The notes under the pieces: generated by a model
Seen by the model: the letters and a program-made list of their open reading frames with translations, nothing else
What the model was told of the DNA's origin: nothing
Databases searched by the model: none
Shown here: in pieces, positions 22,311 to 33,300 of the stretch
How the letters are laid out: each line of letters begins with the position of its first letter
Numbering within the stretch: position 1 is the first letter of the stretch
Position numbers and translations under genes: made by a program
Assembly (NCBI RefSeq): GCF_026151205.1
Contig: NC_087084.1
Coordinates: 13,295,453 to 13,359,452 of the forward strand
Length of the DNA: 64,000 nucleotides
Direction: 5' to 3'
From: Bolinopsis microptera
Lineage: Eukaryota; Ctenophora; Tentaculata; Lobata; Bolinopsidae

Positions 22311-24388
22311 ATTATTTCACCCTTAATGCAGGGACTAGTATATTTTTCCGACTAGTTGGGGCCTCACAACCCCCCATACCCGAGTGCTTCCCATTCCATT
22401 TTTGAGAGTTTGGCTTCTTTTTACAGCTATCATCCTTTAGTTCAATTTATAATTTTCTGATATAATTGGAGTATTAACCCTTATCTTTATTAGGTACTGA
22501 AGATGTCCGAAAATGTTTTACCAATGATGTTATAAAGATTTTGTTGGAATTTTTAAACTCATTCGTTGTCTGACTGTGGGAACTATTGATTCTTAATTTA
22601 TGATTTTATCCGAGGGTAGGTACTATAATTAATTCAATAAAAATAATGTTTATTGATTAATGACTTGTCCAAATCTTACAATGTTGCAGTCTACAGATTA
22701 TGCAAGAGTGTCGGACCATAAACACTTTCGTGCAACCCTGAACATCACCCTAAGGCCTTATTTCATTATTTTTTAACGTTGACGGCTGATTTTATTTTAT
22801 TTCATCCAAACATTTTAAAAGAAAACATAATTTTAAACAGCGTTACATTTCCCTGGAATCCAGCCAAAAATGTCACCTCCTTTTCCGCAATGTGACGGAA
22901 TAATGACTCAATCACTGAGTGACTCATCGAATATTTTAAGAGTATACTCGAAAGCAAAACTTTTTTATTAAGTAATACTTGGGAGAAAAGTCTAGAAGGT
23001 CGTACATAATGCAATAAATATTACGTAATCAATATTGTAGCAATTTTTACCCCCTCCTGACAGCAATATTACGTAATCATGGCCTGACCCCCCCCCCCTT
23101 TCTGACTTGTTTCCCTAGAAAAAACTTTTCTCTACGTTTCATGATACCCTGATCATGATGAGCCGAAATCATTGTTATGATATCCGGCCAAGCACCTTTC
23201 AAACTGACTTACTATAGGAGCCGGATTAGATAAGGATTAGATAAGGAGCCAATGGCATAAAATGGAGAATTACCCAAGAGTTTTTTCCATTTTCTCCATA
23301 GAAAAAGTCTCAATTTTATGCCATTTTATGCAATTTAAATTATTGTTTATGTAAGTGATACTTGGGAGAAAAGTCTAGAAGGTCGTACATAATGCAATAA
23401 AAATTTCTGAGGAAAAATGATCTATGGCCTTTGAGAGTTTGAGGTCATACTGTGCACAAATAATCTTGAGAATTTTGTCATATTTTTGCACTTTACATTC
23501 CATTTAAATTAGAATGCCCCTGGAAATTTGTCATAATATATTATCTCTCATCACGATCTGTTAACACACAGACAACATTTTCATCGTGTTAGTAGAAAAT
23601 AATAATATGATGTGTCGACATTTTTATAAAAATGTGGGGACTGGGAAGTCCAAATTTATGTTTCCCTCTCTGGTGTAATAAAAGAAGATAGATGCTAACT
23701 ATAGAGGATAATCATGAGTAACTAATAGCAATACTATCGTTTTTGTAGAGGAAAACAAAAATTGTGACTTGAAATGAGTTGCCAGTACCAATGCTGTAAC
23801 ATCATAATATTATAATTTAGACTGTATTTTATTATAATTTATACTGTATATTATCATCTCGAGTCAAAAATATTCCCAACAACATAACAATTATCGCCAT
23901 GTTTATTTGAACAAACATAAACGAGAAGGGGAGTTGAAGAGATTATAAACGAGTTTTAAAATTATCGTAAAAAATTGCTTAGAAACATAAAAACGTAAGA
24001 ATAAAGTGATAAAATATTGACGACAAACATAAAATAAGTGATTAATCGTTAATTATAATTATAATCAATCGCTATTAAATGATTATGATCATTTACATCG
24101 CTAATTATAATTGGTATAATTATCTAATCTAACAATCTAATCTAATTATCTAATAATCTAATTATCATTTATCTAATCTAATTATCTAATTTGATTTAAG
24201 GTGACATTGTATGAATCCTTGTGCTGAGGTCAAAATATTAGTTTGCCCTGGGACATATTGTGAGCCAACAATTTCAATTAAATAACATTGACTCTTGAAC
24301 GACAAAAGTTAACGCTAGGGCACAAAGGAATGACGATCATCGCCATAATTAATCATATTTGGGCACAGAAACCAGTTAACAATGTGAA
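22311..24388. other. Non-coding DNA between the Penelope element and the PSME3 3' end
   Basis: No host gene is supported. A 49-bp direct repeat (core ACTTGGGAGAAAAGTCTAGA) lies at 22971-23018 and 23353-23401. A piece of the Harbinger-like MITE with a poly-C tract lies at about 23020-23100. Imperfect TAATCTAATTATC repeats occupy about 24110-24195. Confidence 0.6.
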
Positions 24389-27300
24389 TTAATACAAACA
24401 TAATTCGTGGGAGTCGTTGCGAGGCTTTTTGATTTTGTCGATGTTTTTCATAATCTTATCGTACATGGACAACTGAAATACGATTAAAGTTAATAAATTA
24501 TTCAATTAACATCTTACTATATATAAAGCGAGACGATATATATGGATGGATCCGTGCCATTTTACTGACACCACGGCATCAACTTTAACGCGACTTTCCG
24601 CAAAAACCGTAAAAGATATACAACTGAAACTTTTTTGACTGGGTCAAATGCCTTTATGGCCTTCAAATCAGCATAAAAAAATAAAATATTGGCCAAGGAA
24701 TAAGAATTTTAGTACCCAAAATTTGGACCCCCAAGTGGTGTCAAAAACGCGAATTAAATAGATATTAATTATTTTAGTCTCTTGAGTCTTGACACCACTT
24801 TAGGGTTAGACGGGTTCCTGCTAGTATAATTTAACGCTTCGATGTAGACTTATGAACATGATCAATGTTCAAATATTTAATTTTATCTGACATTTTTCAT
24901 GACAATATCACGTATACTGTATAGGTAGATTCTCGGCGTATGATGTTATAAACACGTACATTGCAATGGGTCTTATAACGGTCGTACATCCGGATCCCGA
25001 TGGCAGTTTCGCGGCACTCTCGTGGCCACAGTGTCGCAACAGAGCCACGAGAGTGCCGCGACAGTTCCGACATAGTGCCACGACAGTGCCATCGGCATCC
25101 GGATGTATGACCCTTATATCATGGGCAATGTTTCATATTTCAGTCCTGTAACTTAATATGAGACTATTTCTAAACTATTTATTTTTCTCGGGAACTAATC
25201 CAGTCCCTTGTAAGTTGTATAGGGGTCGTTCACATATTACGTAATCAATTTTTGGACAATTTGTAGATTTGTAACCCCCCCCCCTTCCCACTCCGTAATA
25301 AATTTTACACATAGCTATTGTGTCAAAATTACACTAGCGTAATCATTTGGAAACACCCCCCCCCCCCCCCCCCCTAATTTAAGATTTTTAGAACCTCCAC
25401 ACCCAAGCTCCAAAATATGAAGGACTCGTTTTAAATATTAACGAAAAGCTCGAATAAGATTAATAGATTAATATTTAAATAAATAAATAATAGTAACATT
25501 TAATTAAATAAAAGTAACATTAAATACTAACGTAGAAATAATATAGCTGTGAGATTGAGAGGCTGAACTTGATGAAGGTTGCTTCGTCGTACTCTTCTAT
25601 ACTCGTCCGTACACAGGCGTGAGCTTTACTTCCGTACTTTTCAAACTTTGATAACAGCCTCGCTCTCTCCACGTAGTACCTGGACAAAGTTTAGAGATCG
25701 TTAAATAATGTTGATATTATTCCGAGGATATCTCCTACTTAATCGATAATTCAGTAGGAGATAGCATTATGATATTCTGGCATGATGTCTGAACCGATAT
25801 ATCGGTTATACTGTAGAACCTATATGGACACGTTCATTGAAGTTTGAGGATATTGGTAAATATTAGTGACCCTACTGAATGGCACGATGATGTAAAATGT
25901 GTCACACTATGAAACTATATAAACCCTCTAACCCTAAGATAATCGTTTCATCCTCTAGATAAACTTTGTCGCATAACGATATCTTTATCAGACGATAAGA
26001 TATCGCTTAAATGCGGCCGGCAGTGAGTTGTAAACTTTGTCACACTATAAAACCGTGACGGAGTTTATATGGACCCCTTGTTGCCGTGTTTGACCAAATT
26101 TTCGAATTTCCAATTCATAGAATAGCTGTATATGACTATTATCTACATATTTAGCGACTTTTTTCCTTAAATGGTAGCACCATGTAAACTCCGTCACACA
26201 TTTAAGACATTTATAAGAGGGATGTTTATGACATCCTGACAAGTAATGCCGAATAGTCTAGCATTATTTTGTGAGCTGAATGTGTTTGGAATTGTTCACA
26301 TATTTCATTGTTATCTGGCAAATACAAATACAGAAGGCAGAAATAGGTAAATTTAGTCACATAAATTTGTATGATATCTCAACATGTGTGAAATTGAGTA
26401 AATATTAGTATACCAACCTAAACACCCTATATTACGTACTATGGATCAATTAACAATATTTCAACCATACGCCGGTCATATAAATTATTATATGGCAGTG
26501 ATATGTTAACATTGGATAAATTTCAACACCTGAACAGGGTAAAAATTTGTAAATTTCGTCACACAAAAAATATTATAACTTTATTTGCTCCGTGTTGGCA
26601 AAATAATTAATTTATCGACATAGTGATGGTGATAAAGTAACATTATGGACACCTTCAACAAGACGTTGTCTCACGTTTTGACTTTTTATAAATTGATTTT
26701 TAGAGTCTTATATAGTCTATTGGCTATGATAGACTCGATTGATTGGTTGCAGAATCTTCATAGCTTTATGACTATGAAATCAAAATCATGCTATCACATA
26801 ACTTGACAGAGCTAGACCACGTTAAAGTCCAATGATACAAATATCACATTTTCTGAGATGTGATAATGATACAAATGGGTCTGGAGAGACCGAATGTTAT
26901 CAGTTTTTTATGAAAATTTCGTAACATGATGCCTGTCTCCTAAGGAAGCAGTGTACAAAAGGAAATCGTTATTTAGGCTCATTATGATACAAATATCACA
27001 CATTTTCGTTTCAAAATTGTCCATTTTATGATGTGATTATTAAATCCCCTTGACCTCTTTTTTCTGTTTCTTTGAACTCAAACTGTACCAGAGGCAATTC
27101 CAAACATAATTAGTGAAAATTATGATACAAAAATCAACCTCCCGTTAGATGTACTACAATTATCACATTGTATTTTAAAACAACGAAATATGGCTATTTT
27201 TCGGGTCCAGTTCTCTGGGTGGCTGTTTGAAGGGTACATAATTCATTAATAAAGATGAAACTTCATTCACACCTACAAAAATGGTAACTCAGTATGGATA

Positions 27301-30300
27301 CAAGGATGAAAAATTGTTCCAACCACTTGAAGGATACAAATATCACATTTTTTGTGAACCAAATTTTACAAGTGTAACATTCGTGATAAATGTATCAATA
27401 TGGGTCTATAGAACGAGATTCTTTTTGATACATGTACAATAAACATTATTACTCCCTGAACATCTTACACAGCACATCTAGGAACCAAAAAATGTTGTGA
27501 AGACCGTAGTCGCAGAAGAGGACCGTAGTCGAAATCTTCTTGTTTTCGGTTTGCCGGAGGAGGAGCAGGAAGAGTTAGAGGTAAGAATCGGCGAGGTTTT
27601 AGAGGAAATAGGGCAGAAACCGAAGGTGGAAGTAGAGCGACTCGGCAAGAAGAAAACTTCTACCTGTACTCGCCCAGTGAAAGTCTGCCTGACCAGCTCC
27701 TTGATCGTACATCAAATCTTAGCAAACGCTCGGAAATTGCGACAATCAGCCAAGTTTAAGACTGTGTTTTTGAGCCCTGACAGATCACTGGAGCAGCGGG
27801 AAGCCCGAAAGGAGCTGATTGCCAGCATGAGAGCTAAAGCTTTAGCGGAGCCGGACAAAAAGTTTTACATTAAGGAGGGACAGATATTCAGCTGTAGTCG
27901 CAATTGAGTGTACTTATCAGTACATGTGTGATAATGCTTGTTTTTCGGTGTGAGTGAAGTATTAGTTAGTGCTAAGCGGGTGCCTACTAGGCTTATAACT
28001 TTCTATACAGGACTGGATAGTCTTCAGACTGTTTTAAAGCTAATTTTTAGTGCAAGAGTTGGTTGCTAGGCATTGCATTTATCTAAGCAGCGCCTGTATT
28101 CAATAATTAATGAAATCTTATTAGCGGATTTAGGTATATAATTATTGTATATATTATTGTATGTATAAATTCTTGAGTAAACATTAACCAGTAAACAAAG
28201 CTGGTTCCCAATCAATATCACAATTTCAATTTAAATAATTTTTTATTTTTTTAAATTTTTTTTAATCAAGTGATATTTGTATCTGAAAAGTGCTTATTTA
28301 ATGAAATGCCTATTACTTATTGACTATGTTTAATAATATTGGATGAATTGATCTTCAAAAACAACATTCACACATTATTGACATTGATTCGTGAAAAATA
28401 TTGAATTTAATGTGATATTTGTATCATTTACAGGTCATTTATTGAATGTCAATCATTACAACATTATTTTACAGCCTAAAGCACCTTGAATAGCATTCAA
28501 AGCATCAAAATAGTCCTCACTGGTTGTCATTATAGCCTACCCTAAGTGATGTGTGATAATCGTACCATATTTCGTATATTTAACCATTAATCGCGGTACA
28601 TATAACACCCACATGCTTCAGAAAGGTTTGATGGTCACATCTATCACGATAACTCTCTCAAATCATGTAAATTCGATTTTACACAGCCATAAACAAGTTT
28701 CCCTGTGATATTCTTCTCATAAAGTGTACAAATAACAAATTTAGCTGTTTCATGTTGATGAATGAGTGATTATTGTATCCTTGTTGACCAAACTACAAAT
28801 TTTTGTGGTAATTGGTTTAAAATTGGCCAAGTAATAACTATCACATGGTTTGGCAGTCAAAATTCGAGCATGTGGCAGTCAAAACGTGAGACAACGTCTT
28901 GTTGAAGATGTCCTTATATACTAAATTTTGAGGTATGATTCTTCAAAATAGGGGCAAGAAATGTAAATTTCGTCACATCAGCCATTGCATTAGTTAGATA
29001 GATTTTCTTTCATATCAACTGCCCTTATTATAGTTGGAATGGATTTATACAGGAAATATAGAAACCCATGCCCATTTTTCATTACATTGAAATTATACTG
29101 TTGGGGCAGGAAAAGTAAATTTCGTCACATTTCGGTAAATTAGTGATATCAAACTCAGCATTGTTAAACTTGAGTTCTGATTTGCTGAAAAATAACCTAC
29201 CAATAATTCCTGGAAGAATATTGCATTCTAATCGGGGTATGGTTCTTCAAAATAGGGTCAAGAAATGTAAATTTCGTCACATACGTCATTGTAAAATTTA
29301 GATACATTTTCTTTGACATCAACAGTCCTAATTATAGTTTGAAATGATTAATTCAGAGATAAAGGAAATATAAAAACCCATGCCCATTTTTCATCACATT
29401 GAAATTATACTTTTGGGGCAGGATAAGTGAATTTCGTCACATTTCGGTAACTTAGTATAATTAAACTCAGAATTGTCAAACTTGAGTTCTGATGATCTGC
29501 TGAATAATAACCTACTGATAATTCCTGGGGGAATATTGAATTCTAATCGGGGTATGGTTCTTCAAAATAGGGTTAAGAAATGTAAATTTTGTCACATACG
29601 TCATTGTAAAATTTAGATACACTTTCTTTCACATCAACAGTCCTAATTATAGTTTGAAATGATTAATTCAGATATAAGGAAATATAGAAACCCATGCCCA
29701 TTTATCATCACATTGAAATTATACTGTTGGGGCAGGAAAAGTGAATTTCGTCACATTTCGGTAACTTAGTAAAATTAAACTCAGAATTGTTAAACTTGAG
29801 TTCTGATTTGCTGAATAATAACCTACTAATAATTCCTGGAAGAATATTGAATTCTAATCGAGGCATGTTTCTTCAAAATAGGGTCAAGAAATGTAAATTT
29901 CGTCACATCAGCCATTGCATTAGTTAGATAGATTTTCTTTCATATCAACTGCCCTTATTATTATTGTGACAATTTTTACATCAACTGCCCTTAACTTGAA
30001 TCAGCTCTATCCGTGCATCGTCCTTATATACAGTTTTCCCGCCTTCCAAACCAAAATCAGATATAAATGATTTCGGCAATTCACCCAAAATTTTAAATTC
30101 CAATTATAATGTGACAGAATTTACATCATTTCCCAATAAGTGCATGTATTTGCTAACTTTTCAAAACAACATATTTTAGGGCTATGATTGGTAGAAGAAC
30201 CATCAAATAATGAGTTGAAAGGGTTTTGAGAACACCTCACAGTAGAAAAGAGGTATCGTATTCTGAGTGTGACAAAGTTTACGAAATATTGCCTTAAAAC

Positions 30301-33300
30301 CGTTCGATCCCTGCCCTTTAGCCAAATGTTGTATCATAATTGTTAGAATGACCTAATCTACTGTATTTTAAACCAAAAAATGCTAATTGGGCAGCTATGG
30401 TTAACACAGTCACAAAAATGTGACATTTTTTACATTATAGTGCCTAAAAACAATAAATTGTATTTCTGAGCCGTGTATATGGAAGTATGGGTCACGTGGC
30501 TAATGTCCAGAACTTCTGAACACGCTATTTTTGTTGGTTTACCAATGTCCTTAAACTTCAACATGAACGTGTCCATTTACGATTTCGTATCATTTTGTGA
30601 CGATGTTTACATCAACTGCCCTATACGTCAATCAACTGTATCCGTGTATCGTCCTCATATAGAGTTTTCCCGCCTTCCAAACCAAAATCAGATATAAATG
30701 ATTTCGGAAATTCGCCCAGAATTTCAAATTCCATATAATGTGACAGAATTTACATCATTTCCCAATAGCCAAGTGCAGTGCATGTATTAGTTAACTTTTC
30801 AAAACAACATATTTTAGGGCTATGATTGGCAGAAGAACTATCAAATAATGAGTTGAAAGGGTTTTGAGGACACCTCACAGTAGAAAAGAGGTCTCATATT
30901 CTAAGTGTGACAAAGTTTACGAAATGTTGCCTTAAAGCCGTTCGATCACTGCCCTTTAGGCCTACATTGTATCATAATTGTTAGATTGACCTAATCTACT
31001 ATATTTTAGACCAAAAAATGCTAATTGGGCAGCTATGGTAAACAATGCCACAAAAATGTGACATTTTTTACATAATAGTGCCTAAAAGCAATACATTTAA
31101 TTTTTGAGCAGTGTATATGGGAGTATGGGTCACGTGGCTAATGTTCAGAACTTATGAACACGCTAGATTAATATATGTTGAAATTAAACTACTATCGTCA
31201 AAAACGCTGTTTTAGAAATTTACCAATTTCCTCAAACTTCAATGAACGTGTCCATATATCTATATTCTATATATATAGAAATGTATAATATTGATATTGC
31301 CAAACTAATGCTCCAGCAACATCAAACATGGAGTAGTTGAGTCCCAACCCTGTGGAGCCACGCCTATATTTCATATTAGGCGCGTATATGGGAAATGTGT
31401 ATCTCAGCTTAGATACTCGATTTCACTTAACTTCTAGAGTAGATTATTTTAATAAAACAAATATTTAATAAAACAAATATTTATTTTTACGGCACAATCA
31501 AACAATATCAATAATAAATAAATCAGGGGAGGTTTGAAGAGGTTTCAAGTGCCGAAGGCCACTGCTTATCTTTAGGATTTGAGAGTGACCTGTGCTTGAA
31601 ACCCCCTCAACCATCCACTACGTCAATAAACTTATTATACAAATATAGAAAAATATAATTATCTAAGCTAAAATTGCTTATTGGTCTAGTTTGGTGACAT
31701 AGGAGAGCCGAGCCCAGTTGAGTTTTAGTTTAGGTTTATGTTTTAAATCATAGTTTGAAAGGTTAGCCATGTTTCATGGCAGAGAGAGATATCATGTGTG
31801 CAGAGCCGTACCGGATGTAGAATTTGAGATATAATATAGATTAGTTACCATATTATTACTTGCGCCCAAGTGAAAATCAGTTTTTTCTGAATTCTTTCCA
31901 AAAATAAGCATTTTGGGCTTTCATGACCTTCATAGTGCCAATATAAATATGTGCATTGTGGTCATTTTAAGCTCAAGTTGGAGTCTCTAAGACCTTCAGA
32001 AGCTGAGATACACATTTCCCATATACGTGCCTAATATGAAATATGAGCGTGGCTCCACCGGGTTGAGACTAGCGACACAACATGCGGCCCGCGGTGATTT
32101 GAGTTACCAATGACCTAATGATAATCATATCCAGTAGCAAAAAACTCTGTACATCGAAGTGCACACTCAACTAATCCCTGCTACTGGAGTATAAGCCTCG
32201 CTTGAATAATTTAAATGTAGATGTTCGTTGGGTATATTTAAAGTCGGAGCGTGTAATAAATGCTTAAACCGAGTCGATGAGGCTACGGGATGCGTGCTGC
32301 CAGGGGTCTAATTAGTGTCAATATACACGCGGGGACTAAAATTATTATAAAAATTATGGTCTTACAAATTGAATTAAATCCGCCATAATATTACGTTGAA
32401 TAATTCCTTGGCTGTTAACTGTTAAGAGCCTTTTCCTTGTCGCAACTAACGGGATCAATACAAATTTTACCCAAGAAACATAACAACTAGTTTTGCACCA
32501 TTATTCAGTTTCAAATAAAGATTTTTTAAGTTTAATTTTTAACAGTTATTAGTTTATCATCTCTACTTCACTGAATGAAAATAATTTTCACTATATCTAA
32601 TATTTATAATAATTAATAAAATAAATTACATATTATAATTACTGTTCTAAACCAAAGATTCTATTCTAAAGTTCTAAACCAAAGAAAAAATTAAATAACT
32701 ACCAAATTTATGTGAAATTAATTTTAACGTTAATACTATTAACGTAACAATATCAACTTACCCATTAATGTAATAGTAGAGTCGCTGCACGTCAACGGAA
32801 CAGTCATCACAAGTATTCACGGTCTCGTATTGAAGCTGCACTCCGAGATTATCACCGTCTTCGGTCTTTGGTACCAGCATTGTCACCCAGGTTCTCAACT
32901 GGGTGAATACTGCGTAACTTTAGAAATATTCATTAATTAGTTAATTAATTAATTGAGTTATGAGTGGCACGTTATTCCATTATTCCGAAATGCATGGTAT
33001 TTTAGGGCTGTGCAGTACTAGACTCGGTTCAGTAACTTAACTTACAATTTTAAAACATTCCAGTAAGAAATACGAAATCCCTGAGTCTATTTAAAGTCTA
33101 TTACAGTCGCACCTTTCTATACCGGATATCTCGATATACTGGGCCTCTTTTAGTTAATAAGCTTGTTTTGTGCAAGAAACTTGACTTTATTTCATTAACT
33201 CTTAACGCTTTTGGTGATTTAATTACAGATTGAGCTGAATTGCATCACAATACAATTTGTAGTGTCTTTCTTAGTCCAATATTTGCAAATTGCGTTTACA

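Larger units (their letters stand above)
25826..31253. mobile_element. 5.4-kb inverted-repeat element with phased 16-bp motif array (outer element)
   Basis: Left end GGACACGTTCATTGAAGTTT and right end the exact complement (match continues over about 40 bp with one difference), flanked by ATAT on both sides. The interior carries about 21 copies of a motif close to GTAAATTTCGTCACAT. They point forward from the left end and up to 29908, and reversed from 29964 to the right end. Spacing in the right arm is mostly 143-167 bp. Four tandem units of 302-315 bp lie at 28937-29960. A 638-bp tandem duplication (about 29979-30574 and 30611-31253) includes a second internal copy of the right terminus, ending at 30574. 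No transposase frame is visible. A second element is nested at 26647-28913. All lies in PSME3 intron 5. I do not recognise the family. Confidence 0.75.
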
